From Ruminococcus sp. (lineage in GTDB: Bacteria > Bacillota > Clostridia > Oscillospirales > Ruminococcaceae), in assembly GCA_017519145.1 (NCBI GenBank), contig JAFWTA010000011.1:1-64000 (forward strand): a stretch of 64,000 bases of DNA. Reading direction: 5' to 3'. Both the position numbers and the translations under genes were made by a program. The notes under the pieces were generated by a model, which saw only the letters and a program-made list of their open reading frames with translations, was not told where the DNA came from and ran no database searches. Shown piece by piece: positions 49,123 to 58,854 of this stretch. Numbering within the stretch: the stretch's first letter is position 1; each line of letters opens with the position of its first letter.

Positions 49123-49731
49123 TCAGAATTTGAATGTGTTCTCAAGAGTATCCCACTTCTTGTCCTTGTCGGAAAGATTGAGAACTGTGCCATCCTTGAG
49201 GGTATAGCCCTCGCTGTCAGCGCTGCCCTTGTACTCGCCTACAAGCTCGGGCCACTCGATTCCGATAGCAGGGTCGTTCCAAGCAAGACCGCCCTCATCG
49301 TTTGGATGCCAGAAATCATCGCACTTGTAGCAGAACTCCGCAACATCAGTCAGTACGAGGAAACCGTGTGCAAATCCCTTGGGAATGAGGAACTGCTTCT
49401 TGTTCTCCTCTGTAAGAAGAACACCGTACCACTTTCCATAGGTAGCACTTCCGCTTCTCAGGTCAACTGCAACGTCGAAAACGCTGCCTTTGATAGCTCT
49501 TACCAGCTTGGTCTGAGGGAATTGCTTCTGGAAGTGAAGTCCGCGGAGAACTCCCTTTGTGGAACAGGACTGGTTGTCCTGTACAAATACGATATCTATG
49601 CCTGCTTCCTCCATGTCGCGCTGTGAATAGGTCTCCATGAAGTAGCCTCTGTTGTCGCCGTGAACGGCAGGAGTTATAACACAGAGTCCCTCTATGCCGC
49701 CGACATTCTTTTCAACTGTTATCTGTCCCAT
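49123..49731 (-). CDS. rfbC: dTDP-4-dehydrorhamnose 3,5-epimerase
   Basis: 202 residues, cupin fold. Catalytic His in VLRGLHFQKQFPQTKLVR, then GSVFDVAVDLR, IPKGFAHGFLVL and the Tyr region EFCYKCDDF. It does the third step from dTDP-glucose to dTDP-L-rhamnose. It is the last gene of the long operon: 1 nt after rfbD and just before a terminator. Confidence 0.94.
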   Translation of the reverse strand: MGQITVEKNVGGIEGLCVITPAVHGDNRGYFMETYSQRDMEEAGIDIVFVQDNQSCSTKGVLRGLHFQKQFPQTKLVRAIKGSVFDVAVDLRSGSATYGKWYGVLLTEENKKQFLIPKGFAHGFLVLTDVAEFCYKCDDFWHPNDEGGLAWNDPAIGIEWPELVGEYKGSADSEGYTLKDGTVLNLSDKDKKWDTLENTFKF

Positions 49732-49732
49732 T

Positions 49733-50620
49733 TTACTGAATCTCCTTTAAATAGCGTGAAAGTGCATCCTGCCATGTGGGAAGGGGCTTGAAGCCGTTTT
49801 CAAGCAGCTTTGACTTGTCAAGCCTGCTGTTGAAGGGTCTTGCCGCCTTGGAAAGTCCGTATTCTGCGGTGGTAACGGGTGTTACCTTTGTGGACATTCC
49901 TGCCTGACGGTATATCTCCACTGTGAAGTCATACCATGAGATATAACCGCCCTCGTTTGTGGCATGGTAGTAGCCGTACTTCTCTGTCTCAGCCATGTCA
50001 ACAAGAAGCCTTGCAAGGTCGAGAGTATATGTGGGAGTTCCTATCTGGTCGGAAACTACCCTTACCTCGTCGTGAGTCTTTCCCACGTTTATCATTGTCT
50101 TGATGAAGTTCTTGCCGTTTACGCCGAATACCCATGCGATACGCACGATGAAATACTTATCCAGTGTATTTGCAACTGCAAGCTCGCCGTCCAGCTTGGA
50201 CTGTCCGTATACGTTCTGGGGAGCATAGTCCTTGCAGTCGGGCTGCCACGGCTCTGTTCCCTGTCCGTTGAAAACGTAGTCAGTGGAAATGTATATCATC
50301 TTGCAGCCCAGCTTTTTGCAGACATCAGCTATATTCTGTGTACCGTCAACGTTGATAGCCTTTACCTTGGGCTTGTTCTCCTCGTCCTCGGCAGCGTCAA
50401 CTGCTGTCCATGCGGCGCAGTGTACAACAACATCGGGCTTAGCCTCGGTTATTGCCTTCTCAACTGCCTCAGCGTCTGTGATGTCAAGCTGAACATAGGG
50501 ATAGTCTGTGGGGACAGACTCCAGTATATCGGAGCCTACACCCTCATATCCGCGCTTTGCCAGCTCGTCCATTACATCATGACCCAGCTGTCCGCCTACG
50601 CCTGTTACAAATGCCTTCAT
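49733..50620 (-). CDS. rfbD: dTDP-4-dehydrorhamnose reductase
   Basis: 295 residues, short-chain dehydrogenase fold. VTGVGGQLGHDVMDEL at the start, STDYVFNGQG, catalytic YGQSK and the C-terminal RPFNSRLDKSKL are typical of RfbD, the last step to dTDP-L-rhamnose. Between rfbB and rfbC with gaps of 3 and 1 nt. Confidence 0.94.
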   Translation of the reverse strand: MKAFVTGVGGQLGHDVMDELAKRGYEGVGSDILESVPTDYPYVQLDITDAEAVEKAITEAKPDVVVHCAAWTAVDAAEDEENKPKVKAINVDGTQNIADVCKKLGCKMIYISTDYVFNGQGTEPWQPDCKDYAPQNVYGQSKLDGELAVANTLDKYFIVRIAWVFGVNGKNFIKTMINVGKTHDEVRVVSDQIGTPTYTLDLARLLVDMAETEKYGYYHATNEGGYISWYDFTVEIYRQAGMSTKVTPVTTAEYGLSKAARPFNSRLDKSKLLENGFKPLPTWQDALSRYLKEIQ

Positions 50621-50623
50621 ATC

Positions 50624-51652
50624 TCAGACCTCCGCACGGTTGCCGTACATCTTCTCATAGTAGTTCTGATACTCGCCTGAGATGATAGTCTCCCACCACT
50701 CACGTTTCTCAAGATACCACTTGATAGTCTTCTTGATGCCGTCCTCAAACTTTGTCTCGGGCAGCCAGCCAAGCTCGTTGTGGATCTTTGTGGGGTCGAT
50801 AGCGTAGCGCATATCGTGTCCCTTCCTGTCCTCAACGTGTGTGATAAGGCTCTCAGGCTTGCCAAGCTCCTTGCAGATGAGCTTTACGATGTCGATGTTC
50901 TTCATCTCGTTGTGGCCGCCTACGTTGTAGACCTCGCCTACCTTGCCCTTGTGAATGATAAGGTCGATTGCACGGCAGTGATCCTCAACATAGAGCCAGT
51001 CGCGGACATTGAGTCCCTCTCCGTATACGGGAAGAGGCTTGTCAGCCAGTGCGTTTGCGATCATAAGGGGTATCAGCTTCTCGGGGAAGTGATAGGGACC
51101 GTAGTTGTTTGAGCATCTGGAAATTGTCACAGGCAGTCCGTAGGTTCTGTGGTAAGCCATTACCAGAAGGTCTGCGCCTGCCTTTGATGAGCTATAGGGG
51201 CTGCTTGTGTGGATAGGAGTTTCCTCTGTGAAGAAGAGGTCGGGGCGGTCAAGAGGAAGGTCGCCGTAAACCTCGTCTGTGGAAACCTGATGATAACGCT
51301 GTATGCCATACTTGCGGCAGGCATCCATAAGCACCTGTGTGCCGAGGATGTTTGTCTGGAGGAATATCTCGGGGTTCTCGATAGAGCGGTCAACGTGTGA
51401 CTCAGCCGCAAAGTTTACAACGATGTCTGGCTTCTCCTCCTCAAAAAGCTTGTAGATAGCCTCTCTGTCGCAGATGTCTATCTTCACGAAGCGGAAGTTG
51501 GGGTTCTTCATCACAGGCTCAAGTGTTGAAAGGTTGCCTGCGTATGTGAGCTTGTCCAGACATACTATGCGGTAGTCGGGGTAAGTGTTGAGCATATGGA
51601 ATACGAAATTTGCGCCGATAAAGCCTGCGCCGCCTGTTACAAATACTGTCAT
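50624..51652 (-). CDS. rfbB: dTDP-glucose 4,6-dehydratase
   Basis: 342 residues. FVTGGAGFIGANFVFH, FAAESHVDRSI, STDEVYGDLP and YSSSKAGAD with catalytic Tyr-x3-Lys define RfbB, the second step of dTDP-L-rhamnose synthesis. It lies 12 nt after rfbA. Confidence 0.95.
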   Translation of the reverse strand: MTVFVTGGAGFIGANFVFHMLNTYPDYRIVCLDKLTYAGNLSTLEPVMKNPNFRFVKIDICDREAIYKLFEEEKPDIVVNFAAESHVDRSIENPEIFLQTNILGTQVLMDACRKYGIQRYHQVSTDEVYGDLPLDRPDLFFTEETPIHTSSPYSSSKAGADLLVMAYHRTYGLPVTISRCSNNYGPYHFPEKLIPLMIANALADKPLPVYGEGLNVRDWLYVEDHCRAIDLIIHKGKVGEVYNVGGHNEMKNIDIVKLICKELGKPESLITHVEDRKGHDMRYAIDPTKIHNELGWLPETKFEDGIKKTIKWYLEKREWWETIISGEYQNYYEKMYGNRAEV

Positions 51653-51664
51653 TTTCAGTTCTCC

Positions 51665-52552
51665 TTAATACATAACTTTTCCTTCGGCAACTCTTCTCAG
51701 GTGAGCTCCGTAAGGTGATTTACCGTATTTTTCTGCGGACCTGAGCAGTCCGTCTCTGTCTATCCAGCCATTTATAAAGGCTATCTCCTCGGGTGCTGAT
51801 ATCTCGATGCCCTGACGGTTCTGTACCATCTGTACGAAGTTGGTAGCCTCTGCAAGGCTGTCCATGGTTCCTGTATCCAGCCATGCAAAGCCGCGTCCAA
51901 GAAGCTGTACATCGAGAAGCGCGTCATGAAGGTACATTTCGTTGAGGGTGGTTATCTCAAGCTCTCCTCTTGCAGAGGGCTTTACCTGTTCTGCTCTTGC
52001 GCTGACGCCTGAGGGATAGAAGTAAAGACCCGTTACAGCGTAATTGCTCTTGGGCTGAGCGGGCTTCTCCTCGATCGAGAGTGCTCTGCCGTTCTCGTCG
52101 AAATCAACTACGCCGAATCTCTCCGGATCGGGAACGTAGTAGCCGAAAACTGTTGCGCGTGAGTTCTTCTCGGCATTTTCCTTTGCGGCTCTGAGGATAG
52201 TTCCGAAGCCGTTGCCGTAGAATATATTGTCGCCAAGCACCATCGCACAGGAGTCATCGCCTATGAACTCCTTGCCGAGGATGAATGCCTGTGCAAGTCC
52301 GTCGGGACTGGGCTGCACCTTGTAGCTGAGCTCTATGCCGTACTGTGAGCCGTCACCGAGAAGTCTCTCAAAGTTGGGCAGATCTGTTGGAGTTGAGATT
52401 ATCAGTATCTCCCTGATGCCTGCCAGCATAAGTGTTGACAGAGGATAATAAACCATCGGCTTGTCGTAAACGGGAAGCAGCTGCTTCGACGTTACCATCG
52501 TAAGCGGATACAGTCTTGTGCCTGAGCCGCCTGCTAAAATAATACCTTTCAT
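51665..52552 (-). CDS. rfbA: Glucose-1-phosphate thymidylyltransferase
   Basis: 295 residues. [35 protein letters not shown], and [29 protein letters not shown] identify RfbA, which makes dTDP-glucose from glucose 1-phosphate and dTTP. It leads the four rhamnose genes in the order rfbA-B-D-C. Confidence 0.95.
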   Translation of the reverse strand: MKGIILAGGSGTRLYPLTMVTSKQLLPVYDKPMVYYPLSTLMLAGIREILIISTPTDLPNFERLLGDGSQYGIELSYKVQPSPDGLAQAFILGKEFIGDDSCAMVLGDNIFYGNGFGTILRAAKENAEKNSRATVFGYYVPDPERFGVVDFDENGRALSIEEKPAQPKSNYAVTGLYFYPSGVSARAEQVKPSARGELEITTLNEMYLHDALLDVQLLGRGFAWLDTGTMDSLAEATNFVQMVQNRQGIEISAPEEIAFINGWIDRDGLLRSAEKYGKSPYGAHLRRVAEGKVMY

Positions 52553-52576
52553 TTTTTCACCTCGTATATTATATTT

Positions 52577-53158
52577 TTATAATATTGTTCTTATATATTC
52601 TTCCACCTGAGAGAAACATTCCTCAAAGGTGCCGCTGTTGCTGAACCTGCGTTCAATGCCTGCTTCCTTCAGCTTCTCCTCGGAGAAATCCTCGCTGTCG
52701 GCGATAAATCTGCGGCAAAGCTCGGTGTACTTGGGCTTTTCCTCGCGCATCTCGCGCTCAACGGCTCTGATGAGCCTGATACCGTCATCCACCTCGATAT
52801 AGACAGGAACGACCTTTTCGCTGCCGAAAAATGCGTTTATCTTCACAAAGGACTCAAGTGTTCCTATGCCGAGATAGTTTCCCTTTTCAAGGTTGATATT
52901 GTCGCTGCAGGTAAAGTACGTCCAGTCGCCGTATACCGTATCATAGGTCCTTTCCTCTATGACCGTTCCCGAGGCGAGCTTTTCCTCAAAGCCCTTCCTG
53001 TCGGTGAAGTAGTACTCCCTGCCCTCCTGCTCGTTCTCGCGCATGGGGCGTGTGGTATAGAGGACAAGGGGCAGCAGATCGTCGCTTTCCAGCAGCTTCT
53101 TATAAATGGTATCCTTGCCCGATGAGCTTTTACCCATTATATAGAAAATATGGTTCAT
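52577..53158 (-). CDS. Guanylate-kinase-like P-loop protein in the polysaccharide locus
   Basis: 193 residues. P-loop GKSSSGKDTIYKKL and the guanylate-kinase-type nucleotide segment LYTTRPMRENEQEGREYYF are intact, and later IRAVEREMREEKP resembles the lid. It is close to Gmk but sits within a polysaccharide operon, between a sugar epimerase and rfbA, and its C-terminal half differs from housekeeping Gmk. It may be a NMP kinase or a bacterial guanylate-kinase-like regulator; substrate unknown. Confidence 0.75.
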   Translation of the reverse strand: MNHIFYIMGKSSSGKDTIYKKLLESDDLLPLVLYTTRPMRENEQEGREYYFTDRKGFEEKLASGTVIEERTYDTVYGDWTYFTCSDNINLEKGNYLGIGTLESFVKINAFFGSEKVVPVYIEVDDGIRLIRAVEREMREEKPKYTELCRRFIADSEDFSEEKLKEAGIERRFSNSGTFEECFSQVEEYIRTIL

Positions 53159-53160
53159 TT

Positions 53161-54213
53161 TTATCTCCCCGTTCCCATGACTTCCATCATGCGTCTGTAA
53201 ATGTCTGCAAGGTCGCCCTCCGGCTTCCAGCCCAGAGCCGTTATGGCGTCGATGGAAAGGTTGAGGAAGGTAGTGTCGGGATACTTTGAGGTATCACCGT
53301 TCTCGGCAAAGGTAACGGCTATCTTTCCGCCGCCCAGCTTCTCCGCTACCATCTCGCCCATCTCTGCGATGGAGCAGTAGGTGTCAGGATTTGCGGCGTT
53401 GTAGCTCTTTCCTGCCTGTCCGCTGAGAAGAACTGTCAGTATGGCTGTTGCAGCCTGAGCGGTGTACAGATAGGGGTGCTTGCTCTTGCCCTTTGTGAGG
53501 AGCTGTATGTTCTCGCCGTTCATGGCACATCTTGCCATCATGGCAAATACTCTCTGGTCGTCATAGAGCACTCCCGGACCGAAGGTCTGTGCGAGGCGGA
53601 TATTCATTGCTCTTATGCCGTACTCATGGGCATATGAAGCTGTGAGGGCTTCGCTCATCCTCTTTGTCTCGGGGTAGCAGCTTCTTATGGTAAGGGGATC
53701 AATATATCCCAGCTTGTCCTCGGTAAGTATCTCCTCGGTAGTTACCTTTCCGTAAATCTCCATGCTTGAGAGGAAGAGGAAGGCTTCCGACTTCTTCTGC
53801 ACAGCAAGCTCAAGAAGGTTCATGGTGCCCATGATGCCTGCCTTGATAGTCTCAACGGGGTGTGAAGCAAAGTAGGCGCTGGCTGTGGGACTTGCCCCGT
53901 GGATAATGTAATCCACATCGCCTTCGATGTCGAATGGCGTATCCAGATCCTTGCATATGAAGCTCATGCACGGATCGGCAGCTTCTGCTTCTTCAAAGAC
54001 CTCCCTGACTCTGTCAAGTGATCTCACAATAAGCTTTATCTTCAGACCAAGCTGTCTCTCTCTGTTTGCAAGGAGCAGACCTCTTATTAGTGTCGAGCCT
54101 ATAAGACCTGTTCCTCCGGTAATGAGAAGTGTCTTGTTTTTCAGCTTTTCCCATGGGATATTATCCGCCTTGCAGATATATTCCATATCCTCCTGAATGA
54201 CCTTATGGGGCAT
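53161..54213 (-). CDS. NAD-dependent nucleotide-sugar epimerase/dehydratase
   Basis: 350 residues, extended SDR. LLITGGTGLIGSTLIR, HGASPTASAYFASHPVET, SSMEIYG and catalytic YPETK (Tyr-x3-Lys). HGASPTASAYFASHPVET is like UDP-glucuronate decarboxylases and related enzymes, but the precise sugar is not clear. Probably makes one precursor of the surface polymer. It lies 2 nt before the guanylate-kinase-like gene. Confidence 0.82.
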   Translation of the reverse strand: MPHKVIQEDMEYICKADNIPWEKLKNKTLLITGGTGLIGSTLIRGLLLANRERQLGLKIKLIVRSLDRVREVFEEAEAADPCMSFICKDLDTPFDIEGDVDYIIHGASPTASAYFASHPVETIKAGIMGTMNLLELAVQKKSEAFLFLSSMEIYGKVTTEEILTEDKLGYIDPLTIRSCYPETKRMSEALTASYAHEYGIRAMNIRLAQTFGPGVLYDDQRVFAMMARCAMNGENIQLLTKGKSKHPYLYTAQAATAILTVLLSGQAGKSYNAANPDTYCSIAEMGEMVAEKLGGGKIAVTFAENGDTSKYPDTTFLNLSIDAITALGWKPEGDLADIYRRMMEVMGTGR

Positions 54214-54226
54214 TTCCCTATCCTCC

Positions 54227-55702
54227 TTATTTAGACCTTATCATCTTCCACGATGATATTATCTTCTTTCTGAATATTATTACAGCCGCAACGATGCAGG
54301 CTACCATCAGGTATCTGACGATGATGCTTCCGTAAAAGACGTCTGCTATACCGAAGATCGCAAGCATAAGGAGACTGAATCCCCATATTGCCTTTGAATC
54401 CACAGGGCTCTCCTCAACGTGCGCCTTCTTACAGGTTATCTGCATGAATACGAAGTGCAGGAAAGACATGAGGGCATAGCATATGAGTGTTGTATATGCA
54501 CAGGCAATGTAGCCGAACATCTTTATTCCGATGTAGTTGAGTCCGATATTGAGCAGCGCGCAGAATGTGGATACATATGCGATGTATTCGGTCTTTCCGT
54601 AGTATGACTCAACGTCAACAAAGAGGGTATACAGAAAGAGGAAGTACACGCCGATAGTAACGGGAGGCGCTACCTTCAGTGCTTCGTGATAGCTTTCGGG
54701 GAATATGAGGAACACCTCCGGAAGCAGGAGCATGAACATTACGATGACTGCACCCACCAGAATGACCAGAACATTGGAGATGTCCCTTACCTCCTTATAG
54801 CCCTTCTTGTCAAGCTTCTGGAAGCGCCACGGCTTCAGCACCTGATTGAGAGAGTTCTGGAAGATGATGATAACACTGGCAAATGAATATGCCACCGAGT
54901 AGAAGGCTACGTCAGCCTTGGTCGCAAACTTGTCTATCATTATTCTGTCGGACTGGTTCAGCACATAGTATGACAGAGAGTGGAATACCAGCGGTCCCTG
55001 AAATCTCAGGGCATATTTGATGTAGTTGATGGTCCTTGCCTTGTTTCTGAACACATTTGCAAAGTTCAGATGCTTTATCCAGAAGGGCAGACAGAACAAT
55101 ATCTGTATAACGAGGGTGCTTATTACCTTGACATTGGCAGTAGCACCGATGAGCTTCAGGGTGATGATAGGTGCAAGATTTGACACAAAAGCCATGAGTA
55201 TGGTGATTATTACCGCAGCTTTGTAGTCGTACTCGAACCTCTTCTTGTTGAGCCAGCAGTTATACGGCGTATAGACTAAGAAATACACCGAGAATATTGA
55301 GTAAAGAGCAGTGGTGACTCCCGTAAAGCCCGATATGGGCTTGCTCAGGAGCATGAATATGAAGAAGCAGATAACAGTCAGGATATTGGAGATGAAAACT
55401 ATTGTCTGCTCGAAATTCTTGGTATCATCCTTGTATTTGAGCAGTCCCCTCTGATAAGCTCCGAGGTATAGCTCAAATGTAGCGAATATATTGAATATGA
55501 GCTCATAGGATGTAATAAGGCTCATGGTGCCGTATTCGTCCTCAGAGAGAAATCTCGCATAGATAGGCATACATATGAAGCTTATGCCCTTCAGTACGAA
55601 ATTACATACCGTAAACCAGAACGCTGCCCTGAGAGTTACAGGGAATGAGCGATATTTATCAAGAATTTTACGGGGAATTATCCTTTCTGCTATCTTTACC
55701 AC
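54227..55702 (-). CDS. Polysaccharide flippase (Wzx/MATE-like)
   Basis: 491 residues with 12-14 hydrophobic helices. The N-terminal ISFICMPIYARFLSEDEYGTMSL and the central LSYYVLNQSDRIMIDKFA are typical of the oligosaccharide flippase (polysaccharide transporter, PST) family, which turns undecaprenyl-linked repeats outward. It belongs to a Wzx/Wzy-type set with the EpsG-type gene upstream. Confidence 0.9.
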   Translation of the reverse strand: MVKIAERIIPRKILDKYRSFPVTLRAAFWFTVCNFVLKGISFICMPIYARFLSEDEYGTMSLITSYELIFNIFATFELYLGAYQRGLLKYKDDTKNFEQTIVFISNILTVICFFIFMLLSKPISGFTGVTTALYSIFSVYFLVYTPYNCWLNKKRFEYDYKAAVIITILMAFVSNLAPIITLKLIGATANVKVISTLVIQILFCLPFWIKHLNFANVFRNKARTINYIKYALRFQGPLVFHSLSYYVLNQSDRIMIDKFATKADVAFYSVAYSFASVIIIFQNSLNQVLKPWRFQKLDKKGYKEVRDISNVLVILVGAVIVMFMLLLPEVFLIFPESYHEALKVAPPVTIGVYFLFLYTLFVDVESYYGKTEYIAYVSTFCALLNIGLNYIGIKMFGYIACAYTTLICYALMSFLHFVFMQITCKKAHVEESPVDSKAIWGFSLLMLAIFGIADVFYGSIIVRYLMVACIVAAVIIFRKKIISSWKMIRSK

Positions 55703-55729
55703 TATACTACCGACCTTTTCATTTTTTGA

Positions 55730-56776
55730 TCATGCAGCGGACTTTTTGTTTTCAAGTCTGTCCACGATGCTGTTATAGATCTTCGAGAAGATCCACGCGA
55801 TGATAACTGATATGACCATAACCGCTGTCATTACTGCAAATTTTATGGGATATCCCTTGTTTTCTATAAAACCTGTCTTGGTGATGATGTTGGTAATGAA
55901 AACATGGATAAGGTATATCTCAAGAGTTATGCCGCCAAGGAAAGAGAGTCCCTTTTTGACGCCTGCCATCTTCACCTTCTCAAAGAGCAGACAGAGCAGA
56001 ACGATGACAAGTATTGCCGCGCCCTGTCCGCCGAAGCGTATGAGCAGCTTTGCCACGGGCTTGCTGAACCAGTCAAAGCCGTATTCCGCGGACAGTATAC
56101 CGATGATGTACATAACGAGCATAGCTCCAGAATAAGCCATGAATATCCCGTGCTTTTTGCTGTCCCAGCTCTTTTTCTTCAGCACCTCGCCTGTGAGGCT
56201 TCCAAGGAAGAATATCAGCATACGGGTGAAAGCTCTTTCCCTCGAAGCGTAGAAATCGGGCACCGTCGTCAGCATAACTATATTCACCGCGAACAGACAG
56301 CCCATAATAAGCGCTATGAACAGACTGTTTTTCTTTTGCAGTCTGTATATGAACGGGTACAGGAAGTAGAGCACAACGATAAGGGAAATGTACCATACCG
56401 TTGTCACGCCCTTGGTCCAGAGTGATACACCGCTCCAGTTCTCAAGGAACACCATCGCTCCGTCATGGTCAACGATAATGCTTTTCAGTATCCAGTAGGG
56501 ACAGGAGATGATGAGCCACGGGATTATGACGCGATTTATCCGTCTCCGGTAAAAGGGAAGTACAGCCTCGTTCTTGCTCATTGAGTAGAACAGACCGATA
56601 CCCGAAAGGAAAAGGAATAATTCAACGCCAAGATCTCCCTGCTTTGACAAGAATGACAGCACAGGTATCCCTAAAGCTTTGATATGGTCAGAGAGACAAT
56701 GGAAGATCATTATCCAGATTATTGCAAAGCCCATCAGCTCTCTGCGGAACTTATTGACAAGAGCTATATCAAACAT
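55730..56776 (-). CDS. Acyltransferase family membrane protein
   Basis: 348 residues, about ten helices. The N-terminal FRRELMGFAIIWIMIFHCLSD (family His) and QGDLGVELFLFLSGIGLF are typical of the acyltransferase-3 family, which adds acetyl or other acyl groups to exported sugars. AAAGGA precedes the ATG. Likely decorates the polymer made here. Confidence 0.88.
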   Translation of the reverse strand: MFDIALVNKFRRELMGFAIIWIMIFHCLSDHIKALGIPVLSFLSKQGDLGVELFLFLSGIGLFYSMSKNEAVLPFYRRRINRVIIPWLIISCPYWILKSIIVDHDGAMVFLENWSGVSLWTKGVTTVWYISLIVVLYFLYPFIYRLQKKNSLFIALIMGCLFAVNIVMLTTVPDFYASRERAFTRMLIFFLGSLTGEVLKKKSWDSKKHGIFMAYSGAMLVMYIIGILSAEYGFDWFSKPVAKLLIRFGGQGAAILVIVLLCLLFEKVKMAGVKKGLSFLGGITLEIYLIHVFITNIITKTGFIENKGYPIKFAVMTAVMVISVIIAWIFSKIYNSIVDRLENKKSAA

Positions 56777-56832
56777 TCTCTTTTTCCTTTCGTGATGTGT
56801 TTATGAAACAAATCATCTCAAGCCTAAAATTC

Positions 56833-57981
56833 TTACGCTATAAGTGAGTTATGTTCAAATAACGGATAGAAAGCTATATCAAGATATCCTCCGCGAACAT
56901 AGAAATAATACGCGGTATGTACCAAATAAAAAGCAATAAAAACAAAATATGTAACAGGTATTTTCTCTGCTTTTACTTTCTTCTGCATCAGAAAATCCGC
57001 AAAAATGCAATATGATAACAATAGTGTAACACGAGCCAGCCTTTCGTAATCCTTTACATAAAGCTCCAATGATAAAAAGGAAAGGCTGATAAGCGTTGTT
57101 TTAAACACCATCTCTACAAAATGTAAGTATTCTTTTGAGACAGAACCACTTTTACGGTAACTGTCAAGCATAAAGTATTCAACGATCACCGTACCTATCC
57201 TTACAACAACAAGGAAAAACAAGCCAACGATCGTTCTTGTACCATCAGACAGAAGCCATGTATTTATCTTGCTGCGTGACATGAAATGTGAAAGGAAATT
57301 TGCCATGAAAGGCAGATGCAATGCAAATAACATTACAAACAGAACGCTTGTAATGATCACAAGTCTCTTGGTATCAAACTTCTTGGCAATGTAGAATATT
57401 GCAAAGAATACCGCGGTCCTATGAAAAAGAACTCCGATAAAGATGAAAACAAAAAACATTGCACTTCTAAAAGTATCGCTTTGCATTATTCTCTGAATTT
57501 TATTGTTCCTTTTAAAGAAATACCGTGATTCCTTTTTAGGATCAAAAAACAGGAAATATATACCTATCATCGAAAAAAGCGTTGCAATATACGATCTATA
57601 TTGGCATACCATTATCCAATACGGATAGAGAATCGATAATGCCAGAACTGTGTTCGGACGTTTTGAAAAGAGATCAGCGACTATCTTCAACAATATCGTG
57701 CAGACAGTTGCAACAAAAACAAGAAATTCAGCGTAAGTCAGTCCGAGATTATGCCTGAAGAAATAGCATAGATATACAAATCCTTCTTCACTGACAGTCG
57801 TGCCCCAAAGATCACCAGTTCCTATCCTTTCATATATCCAATAATAATTCATATAATCCGCATTCCAAGTGTTGAACGCGAACAATACCCACATATAAAG
57901 AAGGATAACTATATTTACAATTTTGTTTTTAGGGAAAACGAACCCAAGAACTATTAGAATAGCGGCTGCCGCATATAACAT
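56833..57981 (-). CDS. EpsG/Wzy-type polysaccharide polymerase
   Basis: 382 residues, about ten hydrophobic helices. NTWNADYMNYYWIYERIG after the first helices and the DLFSKRPNTVLALSILYPYW and GVLFHRTAVFFAI words are typical of EpsG family proteins, which are thought to polymerise repeat units. Base composition is visibly richer in A and T than the genes on both sides, suggesting a later arrival. It has no near homologue in the window. Confidence 0.82.
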   Translation of the reverse strand: MLYAAAAILIVLGFVFPKNKIVNIVILLYMWVLFAFNTWNADYMNYYWIYERIGTGDLWGTTVSEEGFVYLCYFFRHNLGLTYAEFLVFVATVCTILLKIVADLFSKRPNTVLALSILYPYWIMVCQYRSYIATLFSMIGIYFLFFDPKKESRYFFKRNNKIQRIMQSDTFRSAMFFVFIFIGVLFHRTAVFFAIFYIAKKFDTKRLVIITSVLFVMLFALHLPFMANFLSHFMSRSKINTWLLSDGTRTIVGLFFLVVVRIGTVIVEYFMLDSYRKSGSVSKEYLHFVEMVFKTTLISLSFLSLELYVKDYERLARVTLLLSYCIFADFLMQKKVKAEKIPVTYFVFIAFYLVHTAYYFYVRGGYLDIAFYPLFEHNSLIA

Positions 57982-57985
57982 CGCA

Positions 57986-58852
57986 TTACCTGCCCTTTTT
58001 CTTACGTTTATAATCCCTCACGCCTCTGATAAGGGCGCGGAGATTTGCTATTCTGTGCTTCTCGAGAAGAAGCTTTTTTGTCTCCCATTTTATGAGAAAG
58101 TTATATTCTCCCCTGACGTTCAGGAAGTCCCTGTGCTTGTTGATGTAGTACAGACCATTTCTGACGAAATAGTAGTTTCTGAACGGAGAGTGGTTATATG
58201 TGGTCGCAAAGTTGCAAAGCTTTTTCACATGGAGCAGCTTGCCCATACCGTAAAAGAACTTGTTGACGCTGAGCTTGCCCAGCTCCTGTATTATCCTTGT
58301 GGTATTGATCCTGTATATCTTATAGCCTGCTTTTCTCAGGCGGGTCTCTATGTCGTAGTCAACATAGTCGATGAACATCCATTCATCGTACTCCCCTACT
58401 TTATTCCATGCCTCTGTGCTGATGAAAAAGCCTGCTGTGGGGCATTTTTTCACGACCTCCACCTTCTTGCTGAGATTGCCCACAATGCCCTCTCCCCTTT
58501 TTTCGACCGCAGGGCACAGTGCGCCTGCTTCGGGGAGCCTGAGGTACTTCTTATACTCCTCAAGGAGGTTCTCGGCGACCATGGTATCCTGATCCAGTGA
58601 AAGAGTCCACTGAGCGCCGTTCTCCACAGCCGCTCTCATTCCCTCATTGAGGGCAGCGGCTATGCCTTTATTTTCGGGGAGCTCCACAAGCTTGTCACAG
58701 CCCGATCTCTCCCTTATTTCCGCGATACTATCCGAAAAGTTATCAACGATCACAACATAAAAGCCCTGTCTCTGAAGCTCTCTGACGTTTCCGACAACGC
58801 GCTCGATATCGGGCTGGAATGTGACGATGACAACAGCATATTTACTCTGCAT
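57986..58852 (-). CDS. Glycosyltransferase family 2, rhamnosyltransferase-like
   Basis: 288 residues, GT-A fold. VVIVTFQPDIERVV, VVIVDNFSDS, ELPENKGIAAALNEGM and SLDQDTMVAENLL (the DxD-like acceptor/metal site) match GT2 rhamnosyltransferases. With rfbABDC in the operon, dTDP-rhamnose as donor is plausible. It ends with a Lys-rich tail RDYKRKKKGR. Confidence 0.87.
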   Translation of the reverse strand: MQSKYAVVIVTFQPDIERVVGNVRELQRQGFYVVIVDNFSDSIAEIRERSGCDKLVELPENKGIAAALNEGMRAAVENGAQWTLSLDQDTMVAENLLEEYKKYLRLPEAGALCPAVEKRGEGIVGNLSKKVEVVKKCPTAGFFISTEAWNKVGEYDEWMFIDYVDYDIETRLRKAGYKIYRINTTRIIQELGKLSVNKFFYGMGKLLHVKKLCNFATTYNHSPFRNYYFVRNGLYYINKHRDFLNVRGEYNFLIKWETKKLLLEKHRIANLRALIRGVRDYKRKKKGR

Positions 58853-58854
58853 AA

